Source: Acidiflorens sp963841945
GTDB taxonomy: Bacteria > Acidobacteriota > Terriglobia > Terriglobales > Acidobacteriaceae
Assembly: GCA_963841945.1 (NCBI GenBank)
Contig: CAWJFC010000028.1
Location: 124,001-188,000, forward strand
Reading direction: 5' to 3'
Length of the DNA: 64,000 bases
Of the stretch, positions 17,895 to 26,598 are shown one piece after another; the first letter of the stretch is position 1; every line of letters starts with the position of its first letter. The position numbers were made by a program, and so were the translations under genes. Below the pieces are notes generated by a model. The model was not told where the DNA came from, made no database searches, and saw only the letters and a program-made list of their open reading frames with translations.

Positions 17895-18159
17895 GAGAGC
17901 CCCCTTATAAGAACAGGATTAGAAGAGCAAACCTGCTATTTTAGCATTCGATCTACCTTTTGATTGGGAGCCTTGATTGCGAGCTGCGTTGATTCGAGTC
18001 GCGCCGAGGATGCGGTCGACATCGCCTCAGCTGGTCCGGTGAGCAGCCATTGGAAAGATCACAATCTGACGCGCAGCTCGATCAAGCCGAGGTTCCACGA
18101 TAGCCGGCGATCAGTCGTGGGCTGTTAAACGCCCGTTTTCTGGCATATCTACTGCCTGT

Positions 18160-19275
18160 TTACTGCCGGCAAAACTTCTCGTACTGATCATAAATAAATG
18201 GGTCCGTCATGCCTGCTATGTAATCGCAAATCACACGCGGCAATGGCTCGCTACGGGCTTTCTCCTGGTAGCTGCGCGGCAAATCGTCCGGCTCCTCCAT
18301 CCAATGCGCGAAGAGTTCACCCACAATTCGCTCCGCATCGTCTTTTTCACCGGCCAGCGCTGGACTGTAATACAGGTTCTCGTAAAGAAAATTCTTCAGT
18401 TGCCGGCGCTCCGCTTCGACCTGGGCACTGAACGCCGCCAACCGCTCCGGATGCCTTCGCACGTCTTCAACCGACCGTACTCCTGCCTCCGCGACTCGCG
18501 CTCGCGTATTCGCAATCAAATCGCTCACCAACCGGTCGAACACGCGCTTCAAGGTTTCATTGAATTGCAGCTTCTCGGGCGCAGCCGGATACAGCGCGCG
18601 CACTGTATCGTAAGATCCCGCAAAGATCTCCGAGCCTTCCGCAATCTGGTCAACGGAAAGCAGATGCGCTTCGCACCCATCGTCCAAGTCGGCGGTGTTA
18701 TAGGCGATTTCGTCGGTCAAGTCGATGATCTGGGCCTCAAGCGGCGGCCGCAGCTCTAGCAAATATTCCGCCAGTTCGGGATGTTCCTGCAGGTGGTAGT
18801 TGCGAGAGTGCTTGATGATCCCTTCGCGGACCTCGAACGTCAAATTCAGCCCGCGAAATGCGGCATAGCGTAGCTCAAAATCCTCGGCAATCCTTAGAGC
18901 ATGCAGGTTGTGATCGAAAGACAAACCATGCCGGCGCATGGCCGCATCCAGCGCTTTTTCTCCCGCATGTCCAAAAGGCGGGTGGCCAATGTCATGCACC
19001 AGCGCAAGTGCCTCAACCAGTTCTGAATTCAAGCCAAGTTGCGCGGCAATCGTTCGCGAAATCTGCGCGACCTCAATCGTGTGCGTCAGCCGGTTACGGA
19101 AATGGTCGGAATATCGCCGCGTAAAAACCTGCGTCTTTGCCTCCAGCCGGCGAAACGCGCGCGCGTGCACCACCCGATCGCGGTCGCGCTGAAAATCGTC
19201 ACGATAAGGATGTGGCGGTTCCGGATAGCGGCGTCCGCGGGACTGCTCCACGCGTACGGCATAGTCGGCGAGCAT
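18160..19275 (-). CDS. dgt: Deoxyguanosinetriphosphate triphosphohydrolase-like protein (HD domain)
   Basis: The product has 371 residues. The HD-domain metal ligands are visible: His65 in RLTHTIEVAQ, His94-Asp95 in LVHDIGHPPFGH, and an Asp in the downstream DLTDEIAYNTADLDD. The order R-LTHT...HDIGHPPFGHAGE is specific to the dGTPase branch of HD enzymes, which hydrolyse dNTPs to nucleoside and triphosphate. The length matches the shorter 'dGTPase-like' type of many non-enteric bacteria; substrate range is uncertain. The ATG at 19275 lies inside GCATGC with no strong Shine-Dalgarno. Apparently monocistronic. Confidence 0.9.
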   Translation of the reverse strand: MLADYAVRVEQSRGRRYPEPPHPYRDDFQRDRDRVVHARAFRRLEAKTQVFTRRYSDHFRNRLTHTIEVAQISRTIAAQLGLNSELVEALALVHDIGHPPFGHAGEKALDAAMRRHGLSFDHNLHALRIAEDFELRYAAFRGLNLTFEVREGIIKHSRNYHLQEHPELAEYLLELRPPLEAQIIDLTDEIAYNTADLDDGCEAHLLSVDQIAEGSEIFAGSYDTVRALYPAAPEKLQFNETLKRVFDRLVSDLIANTRARVAEAGVRSVEDVRRHPERLAAFSAQVEAERRQLKNFLYENLYYSPALAGEKDDAERIVGELFAHWMEEPDDLPRSYQEKARSEPLPRVICDYIAGMTDPFIYDQYEKFCRQ

Positions 19276-19388
19276 GCAAAAAGTTTAGCAGTAGAGACGG
19301 AGACTGCCCAAAGCGGACCGTTCGGGGCGTCGGTACTGGGAGACTGGCTTGTGATTTAGAGGAGGTAACCGGTGACCGATCACCAATC

Positions 19389-21521
19389 CTATTGTTTGGT
19401 CGCGTCTTCTCGGGCCAGTTTCACCTTTGCTGTATCAAGCTTCTTCTGCACGCGGGCCACGTCTGCGGGATCTACTTCCGCGGTCACCGTGCGATTCCAC
19501 TCGTTCAGCGCCCGATCCCAGTTGGTGACGGCCATTTTCAGCCGCCCCGTTTTCTGGTACAAGTCGCCGAGGTGATCATGCACGGTCGGATCGGTATTGA
19601 TTTTTTGCGAAGCCTTGAGCAGGTTCTCTTCGGCCAGATCGTACTTTCCCAGCCGGAAGTAGACCCAGCCCAGCGAATCCAGATACGCTCCATTCGCCGG
19701 GTCGAGATCGACCGCCTTCTTGATGTATCCAAGCGCCTCGTCCAGTTCCAGATTCTGATCGGCCAGCATGTAGCCCAGATAATTCAGCGCCGAGGCATGC
19801 TCGGGATCGCTTGCCAGCACCTTCTTGAATTGCGCTTCCGCGTCGGTATAACGCTTCTCGCGCTCAAAGGTTGACCCGCGCAGGAACCATACATACTCTT
19901 TGTCGTCATCCTTGGTCGACAACTGCTCGGCTTTGTCGAGGTCCTGCTCCGCATCCGGAAACCGCCGCAGCCGCGTATTCATTTGCGCAAGCGTGATGTA
20001 GACCTGCCGGTCTTCGGCATTCCCCTTCAACAGGGCGCGCACATCCTTAAGCGCCTTGTCGGCGTCGCCCATGTCCGCTTGTTGCGCGGCCAGCACCATC
20101 TTCAGATCGCGGCTGTTGGGCAGCTTCTGCACCGCTTCTTTCGCGACGTCGGTCGCCTTCTGCCATTCCTTCGCCTCGCGCCACGTGTCGATAATCTGCT
20201 GATACGCGCGCTCAACATTCTCGTCGCCGCCCAGCGCCACCATCTGGCGGAAGGTCTCATTCGCCGCCTGATAATTCCCCTGATCCCGATAGATCGTCCC
20301 CAACCGCTCCAGAAAAACAGCCCGGTTGCTTTTCGCGCTGCCGGAATAATTTCCGTCCGCCTTTTCGGTCTTCTTCAGCAGGTCCCGCATGATCGGAACC
20401 GCTTCGTCATAGCGGCCCTGGGCCTGGTAGATGGAGGCGATGTTGTAGGGAACCTCGATCGAATCTTGCACCATTGACTCGGCTTTTTTCAGATTCTCGA
20501 GCGCAAGATCGAACTTCCCCTGCTTCCGGTAAATCTCGGCCACGCGTATATAAGTCTGCGCGTCCTCCGGATTCGCGTCGGCGATCACCTTGTACTGTTC
20601 GAGCGCCGCATCCGTCTGGCCATCATTCAGCAAATTCTCCGCCAGACCCCGGATCGCATCCAGATTGTCACGATCCAGTTCGATCGCGTGCCGGTACGCA
20701 TCGATCGCATTCTTGTATTGCTTCTGCTGCTCGTAGGTATATCCGAGCGCCGAATATAATTTCGCCGAGCGCCCAGCCTTCGGCACCGCGCTGAGCGTTT
20801 CCGCCGCGCGGCCCGTATCGCCGAGTTCGTTATAGAGATAGGCGAGGGTGGTCACTGCCTCCTCGGAATCCGGCTGCAGCTTCACCGCGGTCTTGAACTC
20901 GCTCTCCGCCTTCTGGAGATCGTTATTCAAGCGGTACAACCGCCCGAGCAGCAGATGATCCTCCGTGCTGTCCGGCTCGAGCCGCACAATTTGCTCATAC
21001 TGCTCGATGGCCAGCTTGAGCACACTATCCGAACCGTTGCCCGCCTGCATGTCGCCCAGCGAGCGCAGATAAATTCTTCCCAGCAACCGGCGCGCCTCAA
21101 GATTGTTCGGATTCTTCTTGATGATGTCCTGCGCCTCAACCACGGCGTCGCGAATCCGCCCGGTTTTGGCATAGAGCTCGGCCAATCCCGCCGTCAAATA
21201 GGCCGATGTCGGATCGGCATCAATCGCAGCTCGATATTCCTCAATCGCTTTATTGGCAAGATCGCTGCGCCCATAGGTCGCTACCTGCTCTTCGTACATG
21301 TGGGCGAGACAGAAGTGATAGTAAGCGGCGGCTTTGTCAACCGCCTTGCCCTTGGAGGGCGATGCGGTCGAAACCGGGGCATTCGCGGAACTCGCGGAAG
21401 AAGAACCGGCGCCCGCCGGAGTGTCTCGAGTATCCGGGGGATCGGCTACAGCCAGCGGGCTCTGTGCCACTAAAAAAAATGCGGAAAGAAAAATAACTGC
21501 AGGCAAATACTGTCTTTTCAT
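19389..21521 (-). CDS. Secreted tetratricopeptide-repeat protein
   Basis: About 710 residues from ATG 21521; an upstream in-frame GTG at 21572 would add an Arg-rich leader before the signal peptide and is less likely. Residues 1-27 are a signal peptide (MKRQYLPAVIFLSAFFLVAQ). After a low-complexity Ser/Ala linker, the rest is a chain of roughly 15 TPR units, e.g. AIEEYRAAIDADPTSAYL, ALGYTYEQQKQYKNAIDAYR and ALGYIKKAVDLDP. It is presumably a periplasmic scaffold for protein contacts. It lies 212 bp downstream of purH on the same strand but shows no functional link to it. Confidence 0.9.
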   Translation of the reverse strand: MKRQYLPAVIFLSAFFLVAQSPLAVADPPDTRDTPAGAGSSSASSANAPVSTASPSKGKAVDKAAAYYHFCLAHMYEEQVATYGRSDLANKAIEEYRAAIDADPTSAYLTAGLAELYAKTGRIRDAVVEAQDIIKKNPNNLEARRLLGRIYLRSLGDMQAGNGSDSVLKLAIEQYEQIVRLEPDSTEDHLLLGRLYRLNNDLQKAESEFKTAVKLQPDSEEAVTTLAYLYNELGDTGRAAETLSAVPKAGRSAKLYSALGYTYEQQKQYKNAIDAYRHAIELDRDNLDAIRGLAENLLNDGQTDAALEQYKVIADANPEDAQTYIRVAEIYRKQGKFDLALENLKKAESMVQDSIEVPYNIASIYQAQGRYDEAVPIMRDLLKKTEKADGNYSGSAKSNRAVFLERLGTIYRDQGNYQAANETFRQMVALGGDENVERAYQQIIDTWREAKEWQKATDVAKEAVQKLPNSRDLKMVLAAQQADMGDADKALKDVRALLKGNAEDRQVYITLAQMNTRLRRFPDAEQDLDKAEQLSTKDDDKEYVWFLRGSTFEREKRYTDAEAQFKKVLASDPEHASALNYLGYMLADQNLELDEALGYIKKAVDLDPANGAYLDSLGWVYFRLGKYDLAEENLLKASQKINTDPTVHDHLGDLYQKTGRLKMAVTNWDRALNEWNRTVTAEVDPADVARVQKKLDTAKVKLAREDATKQ

Positions 21522-21733
21522 GAGCCGTCCCGCGGTTTTGCGCCGCCTGTTTCTTGGATGCCGAATCGCCACCCTCCGGATTTACATATTCTACCTTGGC
21601 GACCCTTCCGCGGGAAGAAAGCCCGATTGGGCCCGCATCCAGTAGTACAGGGGCTTTGGAAGGAAGTGAACGCAGAGCGTCCTCGCCCCGCAAGCTCGGA
21701 ACCAGCAAGCAATTCCGGTATAGACGCCGGTGT

Positions 21734-23284
21734 TTAGTGGCGAAAATGCCGCACACCCGTGAAGATCATCGTCAGCCCAAGCCGGTCCGCCGCCTCGATC
21801 ACCTCCTGATCGCGCACCGAACCTCCGGGCTGAATAATCGCGGTCGAGCCCGCCTTGGCAATCTCCTCCACGCCATCCGGAAACGGAAAGAACGCATCGG
21901 AGGCCGCCACCGTCCCCTTCAACGGCAACTGCGCCTTCATCACTCCGATCTTGCATGAATCCACGCGGCTCATCTGTCCCGCGCCGACTCCCACCGTCTG
22001 CCCATCGCGGGCATACAGAATCGCGTTCGACTTCACGTGCTTGCAGACCTTCCACGCAAACAGCAGAGCCTTCTTCTCCTCGGCCGTCGGGGCGCGCTTC
22101 GTCACCACCTTCAAATCCGATTCTGCCAGCCTATGAAGATCCGCATCCTGCACCAGCATCCCGCCCGAAATATTTTTCAACACCCAAGTCTGCTCTCCCT
22201 CCGCCACCTCGACCAGCCGTAAATTCTTCTTCGACGCAAATATTTCTTTCGCCGCTGACTCAAACGAGGGCGCCGCAATCACCTCCAGAAACAATTTCGC
22301 CATCTCCCCGGCCGCCGCCGCGTCCACCGGCCGGTTTACACCAATCACCCCGCCAAAGGCCGATACCGGGTCGCATTCCAGAGCCCGCACGTACGCCTCA
22401 GCCAGCGTCTTACCATTCGCCGCACCGCACGGATTCGTATGCTTGATAATCCCGCAGAACGGCTCGTCGAACTCTTGCGCCAAGTCCCAGGCCGCCTGCA
22501 AGTCGACAATGTTGTTGAACGAGAGCTCTTTCCCCTGTACCTGCCGGCCATGGGCCACACCCCCATCCGAATTGTCCGCATACATCGCGGCCTTCTGATG
22601 AGGATTCTCTCCGTACCGTAAATCCATCTGCTTGTGAAATGAAAGCCGCAGAATCGCGGGAAAACCGGCCTTCGGAGCCAACTCAAAATTTCCACCCACA
22701 CGTTCCAGCGTGGAAGCGATCGCCGAATCATAGGCGGCAGTAGTCGCAAATGCCTTCTGCGCCAGCCGCCACTTTGTCTCCTTCGACAGCGTCCCACCCG
22801 ACCGCGCCATCTCACCGGCAATCGCCTCGTAATCGGCCGGCGAAGTCACCACCGCGACATCCTGAAAATTCTTCGCCGCCGACCGGATCATTGAAGGCCC
22901 GCCAATATCGATGTTCTCGATCAGCTCCTCAAAATGCACGCCCGGCTTAGCCGCTGTCTTCTCAAACGCATAAAGATTTACCACCACCATGTCGATCGCC
23001 GGAATCCCATGCTCCGCAACGGCGGCCCGGTGCCCGGCGTCCTCACGCCGATGCAGGATCCCGCCGTGTACCTTGGGGTGCAGCGTCTTCACCCGCCCAT
23101 CCAGCATCTCGGGAAAGCCCGTCAGATCGGAGATATCTTTCACGGTAATCCCGGACTCCCGCAACAGCTTCGCGGTACCGCCAGTGGAAACCAATTCCAC
23201 TCCCAGCGCCGCCAGCTTGCGCGCAAAATCAACCAGTCCCGACTTGTCTGTAACACTAAGAATGGCGCGTTGAATCTTCGGCAT
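21734..23284 (-). CDS. purH: Bifunctional AICAR formyltransferase / IMP cyclohydrolase
   Basis: The product has 516 residues, normal for PurH. The N-terminal MGS-like IMP cyclohydrolase domain begins ILSVTDKSGLVDFARKL with STGGTAKLLRESGI, and FPEMLDGRVKTLHPKVHGG follows near residue 60. The formyltransferase domain carries LRYGENPHQ, KHTNPCGAA, DPVSAFGG and the C-terminal FFPFPDGVEE and IQPGGSVRDQEVI. It catalyses the last two steps of IMP synthesis. No other pur genes are nearby, so the pathway is scattered. Confidence 0.98.
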   Translation of the reverse strand: MPKIQRAILSVTDKSGLVDFARKLAALGVELVSTGGTAKLLRESGITVKDISDLTGFPEMLDGRVKTLHPKVHGGILHRREDAGHRAAVAEHGIPAIDMVVVNLYAFEKTAAKPGVHFEELIENIDIGGPSMIRSAAKNFQDVAVVTSPADYEAIAGEMARSGGTLSKETKWRLAQKAFATTAAYDSAIASTLERVGGNFELAPKAGFPAILRLSFHKQMDLRYGENPHQKAAMYADNSDGGVAHGRQVQGKELSFNNIVDLQAAWDLAQEFDEPFCGIIKHTNPCGAANGKTLAEAYVRALECDPVSAFGGVIGVNRPVDAAAAGEMAKLFLEVIAAPSFESAAKEIFASKKNLRLVEVAEGEQTWVLKNISGGMLVQDADLHRLAESDLKVVTKRAPTAEEKKALLFAWKVCKHVKSNAILYARDGQTVGVGAGQMSRVDSCKIGVMKAQLPLKGTVAASDAFFPFPDGVEEIAKAGSTAIIQPGGSVRDQEVIEAADRLGLTMIFTGVRHFRH

Positions 23285-23435
23285 TGAAAGAAATCCCCTG
23301 AAAAGAAAGATGAAGAAAATGGAACAAGAATTCTAGCAGTTAGGCAACTGCAAAGATGGGAGGATCAGGGAAGCCGCCATCATTGGGAAAGGTAAAAAGA
23401 CCAGTCCTCCAGGGCGTCGCGCCACGCCGTACTAA

Positions 23436-24539
23436 TCAATATGATCGAAATGCCACTTCAAATTCCACGCGCTGCGCCATCGGTTCGCCATTGCAAGTTG
23501 CGGGCTTGAAGTGCCATCGGCCCACCGTCCCTACAGCAGTTTCGTCCAGAGACTTGTCGACCGGCCGCACCACCTGGATATCCTCGGGCTTCCCTTTTGC
23601 GTCCACCACCATTCGCAACGTCACCGAAGGAACGTGATCCCGCATTCCCGCGGGCTGAAACGGCGCCGGAGTGTAATCCGGTTTCGCATCAATCTCTCCC
23701 GCCGAGCAGTGGCCCAGTTCGATCGCTCCCGTCGCGGGCGGATCAAACAGTCTTGCATCGATGAAGTCTTTGCCCGCCAGTTCCGACACATGCACCTCCA
23801 TCTGCCGGTGTCCACCCTGGCGGCAAGTGATCTCAAAAGGAAACCACCGTCCGCCAAATTGCTTGAACTCGCCATACGAGCAGGCAAAGTCGGTAAGGTG
23901 ATAACGGGCCCACTGCGGGATGACGTACTCCAGCAGCACGCCCGTTGACTGATCGAAGCAAAGCACGGATCTTCCCTTGTTCGATCGGTTGGGCTTGGTG
24001 ACGGCACATTTCGTGCCTTGCCGGTCGGGCGCGCTCTCCACCGACTCAAAATCCAGCTGCGCCGAGCGCGCCGGAAAAATGCCAGTCGCAAACTCGACGC
24101 GCGACGCTTTCTCGGGAAGCATCGGGCCGCTTTCGGTCTCCCAAATTTTGCGGTCGTTCGCGATCTCAATCTTCTTACGGTCGCCGATTACGATCTCGCG
24201 ACGCCACCTCGAATCCGACATCCAATACTCGGTATAACTCCCTTCGAAAGTCTCAAGTTCATCGCCCACAAACGAGAACGTCGCCTTCAGACGAAACGGC
24301 GGCGCATCGGGTTCACGGATGTCAGAGAGATGGCGCGCGCGCTCGATCAACGTCTCGGCCACAGTTTGTGGATCCAACGCGGGCGCGCTTAAGCCAGCTG
24401 ACGGACGAAGTTTGAGCTGCGGATCGGCCGAAGCCGATTCGGTTCGGCTCGGGCTGATCTCTTTAGGCGGGTCGGCCGCACTCGCCCACGTAAGCATCAA
24501 CAACACGCAAATCGCGGCCCCAACAGTGCATCTGCGCAT
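23436..24539 (-). CDS. Secreted protein with C-terminal TonB domain
   Basis: The product has 367 residues. A signal peptide covers about 1-21. The middle has a lipoprotein-carrier-like pattern of beta strands (FEGSYTEYWMSDSRWRRE, WFPFEITCRQGGHRQMEV). Residues about 285-367 resemble a TonB C-terminal domain: VTLRMVVDAKGKPEDIQVV, LDETAVGTVGRWHFKPA, then a final strand. Such proteins are annotated as energy-transducer TonB family in Acidobacteria, but this one has a cleavable signal rather than a membrane anchor and no Pro-rich linker, so a true energy-transducing role is doubtful. The inverted-repeat element lies just upstream. Confidence 0.75.
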   Translation of the reverse strand: MRRCTVGAAICVLLMLTWASAADPPKEISPSRTESASADPQLKLRPSAGLSAPALDPQTVAETLIERARHLSDIREPDAPPFRLKATFSFVGDELETFEGSYTEYWMSDSRWRREIVIGDRKKIEIANDRKIWETESGPMLPEKASRVEFATGIFPARSAQLDFESVESAPDRQGTKCAVTKPNRSNKGRSVLCFDQSTGVLLEYVIPQWARYHLTDFACSYGEFKQFGGRWFPFEITCRQGGHRQMEVHVSELAGKDFIDARLFDPPATGAIELGHCSAGEIDAKPDYTPAPFQPAGMRDHVPSVTLRMVVDAKGKPEDIQVVRPVDKSLDETAVGTVGRWHFKPATCNGEPMAQRVEFEVAFRSY

Positions 24540-24624
24540 GGCGGGAGACAGCCGCGAACATCCTAGCGCAAGTTGGGGAGATGGCCAATACGGAACTCGA
24601 GGGAAAAGGGAATGATTCTGTACG

Positions 24625-24720
24625 CAGTTCTCAGTTCTTAGTTCTCAGTTCCCAGTTCTTAGTTCATTCCTCACATCTAGGGAGACTTTTTTCTTGTCGG
24701 CTTTGGTTGCTGCGGATAAG
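24625..24720 (+). repeat. Left arm of a ~585-bp inverted-repeat element
   Basis: It begins with about six tandem heptamers of CAGTTCT (variants TAGTTCT, CAGTTCC), then ATTCCTC, a GGGAGA-T6 stretch and a 21-bp block ending GGTTGCTGCGGA. The reverse complement of 25117-25209 repeats this order with only scattered changes; the 21-bp block is identical. Confidence 0.85.
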
Positions 24721-24745
24721 AGGTAGCGCCGTCTCCTTTCAGCTT

Positions 24746-24960
24746 GTGGGTACACCCCCCTACCCCCCCCCGGTATATTAGAATCAGAATGTTAGCGATG
24801 TTTTCACGCCAAAGTACGGGATCTATTCGACTTATGGGCAAAGTACGTAATCCATTGGGGTTAGATGGGATAAATGGCTTGATTCCCGCGTTTTCCTGAC
24901 CTTATGCCCTGCAAAGTACAGATTCTAATAGCTGTAGAATGCAAAGTCCGGCGAACAAGG
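24746..24960. repeat. C-rich motif and degenerate ~30-nt repeats inside the element
   Basis: A block GGGTACACCCCCCTACC... (24748-24772) is followed by units that start CAAAGTAC or CAAAGTCC at 24810, 24839, 24912 and 24942 (spacings 29, 73 and 30 nt). Each continues with an ATTCTA/ATCTATTC part and a GxxTTA part. No open frame of note is present. A similar C-rich block plus ~31-nt units occurs at 55367-55600. Confidence 0.6.
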
Positions 24961-25116
24961 AAGTTAGCTTCAATCCTAGCCCTGATTGCCCTGTCTAAAG
25001 ATCGCTGGCGGCGGCGCGTCTAGAAGCCGGGCTGAGCCGGTGCACGTTTTGTGCTTAATCACGTCTAGTGCTTAATTTAGTTGAGTTGAAGTGGCGGTCT
25101 TAAGTCAAGAGACTTT

Positions 25117-25209
25117 CTTGTCCGCAGCAACCAAAGCCGACGGGAAAAAATCTCCATAGACGAGGAATGAACTGAGAACTGAGAACTGAGAACTGAGAAC
25201 TGGGAACTG
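25117..25209 (-). repeat. Right arm of the ~585-bp inverted-repeat element
   Basis: Reverse complement of the left arm: heptamers (GAACTGA) about six times at 25168-25209, preceded inward by the identical 21-bp block. The arm ends 12 bp from the stop codon of the 215-residue gene, and the element occupies most of the gap before the TonB-domain gene. Confidence 0.85.
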
Positions 25210-25221
25210 AAAATTGCTTCT

Positions 25222-25869
25222 TTACTTCTTAGCTTTTGCCTTCAGCTTGGCGTGCCCGTCCTGCATTTCGACGGAGTAGACCACGCTCTCGCACCCGTGC
25301 TGCTTGCGAATCTCTTTGGTCTTCTTCTTCACAAAGGCAGCGAACGAATCGAAGCTGCCGCCCGCTCCTTCGCCGGCAGTTTGTTTGGCCGCATTCAGCG
25401 CCTTGTAAAGCGATTCGATCTTCTCGCGCTCGGCCTCTCCGTCGGAACACTGGACCGAAAACGGCTCATTCCCAGTGGCAGCCTTTGCATTCGCGCTTAC
25501 GCCGTAGACCGGCCGCACATTTTCGCGTTCGCTGCGTCCGCCCACGCCCTGGACCGCGAGTACGGCATCCTGCGGCCGCCGGTAGCCCTCTTCGCGGATG
25601 CGCGTCTTCTTCCGCCAGAGATCGCTCTGAATCGCATACTGTTGCGCCATCTGGTTGTAGCGATAGCGTTGCGCAAAGTTCATCCGCGTGCCGTCGCTGA
25701 ATTTGCGAATCAGGTTCGTGACGCGCCATTCCACATCGGCCGGAGGCCGCTTGGTGGGATTGTTAAAAAAAATCTCGTACTCGATCTTCAAACGGCGAAG
25801 TTGTTCGTGCAGCAGATTCAACTCTTCGTCGATGGTTAAAGTTCCGGGCACCACGAATCCTCGACCCAT
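25222..25869 (-). CDS. Hypothetical protein with an MXAN_5187 C-terminal-like region
   Basis: The product has 215 residues. The N-terminal half, LRRLKIEYEIFF then NPTKRPP, WRVTNLIRKF, RMNFAQRYRYNQM and SDLWRKKTRIREEGYRR, follows the pattern I associate with the MXAN_5187 C-terminal domain of myxobacterial and acidobacterial proteins. That attribution is from memory and moderate. The rest is Ala/Gly- and Lys-rich, ending with VVYSVEMQDGHAKLKAKAKK. It has no signal peptide. The function of the family is unknown. The gene ends 12 bp before the inverted-repeat element. Confidence 0.65.
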   Translation of the reverse strand: MGRGFVVPGTLTIDEELNLLHEQLRRLKIEYEIFFNNPTKRPPADVEWRVTNLIRKFSDGTRMNFAQRYRYNQMAQQYAIQSDLWRKKTRIREEGYRRPQDAVLAVQGVGGRSERENVRPVYGVSANAKAATGNEPFSVQCSDGEAEREKIESLYKALNAAKQTAGEGAGGSFDSFAAFVKKKTKEIRKQHGCESVVYSVEMQDGHAKLKAKAKK

Positions 25870-25981
25870 AGCTTAACCTTCGGCAGATCAAAGAGGTCAG
25901 ATTCCGAGCGGTCAGTTACCAACGTGGTACGAAGGTCATGAGCGGAGGGTCAAAAAAGCCCCGGAGCAAGCTAAAGGACCA

Positions 25982-26059
25982 GGAACGATGGCCTTGGAAC
26001 GATGCTTTGGAACGAAGCTTGGGAACCAAACCGAGGAACAATGCTCTGGGACGAACTGG
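25982..26059. repeat. Six tandem 13-nt repeats
   Basis: Units such as TGGAACGATGCTT (25995-26007) and TGGAACGAAGCTT (26008-26020), with four more degenerate copies, run without gaps from 25982 to 26059, just beyond the 3' end of the HTH gene. Confidence 0.75.
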
Positions 26060-26084
26060 AAAACTAGAAGCAAGCAGCCGGAAG

Positions 26085-26429
26085 CTACTTGCCGCTGGCG
26101 GCCATCTTCTTCACCATCGCGAGCACGAGCTTTCGGTCGCTGTCGTTCAAATTGGCGGCGTAGCGGCGCATCTGGCTCAGGAAGCGTACTTCGTCATCGG
26201 AGAGTTGCGGCAGTCCCTTGTGGCCGTTGGTATTTCCGTCCGCGAAAAACTGGGAGAGCGGAATATCCATCGCATTGGCGATTTTCGCCAGCGTGTCCAG
26301 CGACGGAATGGTGTGCCCGTTTTCGACACGCGACAGGTAGCAGCGCAGCAAGCCCGTGCGCTTTTCAATGTCGCCCTGGGACATGCTTCTCTGCAGACGG
26401 TGATTTCGGATGGTCTCGCCAATCTTCAT
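26085..26429 (-). CDS. XRE-family helix-turn-helix regulator
   Basis: The product has 114 residues. Residues 4-62 form a Cro/C1-type HTH: IGETIRNHRLQRSMSQGDIE, then RTGLLRCYLSRVENGHTIPSL and DTLAKIANAMDIPLSQFF. The remaining ~50 residues are a charged helical tail (LSDDEVRFLSQMRRYAANL...VLAMVKKMA) that may mediate dimerisation. It is a cytoplasmic DNA-binding protein; no target is evident. It is downstream of, and on the same strand as, the NtrC-type regulator but with a 170-bp gap, so it is probably separate. Confidence 0.9.
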   Translation of the reverse strand: MKIGETIRNHRLQRSMSQGDIEKRTGLLRCYLSRVENGHTIPSLDTLAKIANAMDIPLSQFFADGNTNGHKGLPQLSDDEVRFLSQMRRYAANLNDSDRKLVLAMVKKMAASGK

Positions 26430-26598
26430 AAGGCCCGATGAAAGCGCGCAGCTGGAGGTGACTCAAAAACGAACGACAAAATTAAAAAGAAAGTTAAAAA
26501 AAAGATGCGTGCATAGTAACCAGAAGGGCACCGTCTGGCAAGTGGAAATTCTAGGCCACAAAAACGGCTCAAAATCCAAAGAGATACGCAATGCGAAT

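Noticed and set aside
24625..25209. CRISPR array
   Set aside because: The repeats are 7 nt or degenerate ~30 nt with no unique spacers, and no cas genes occur.
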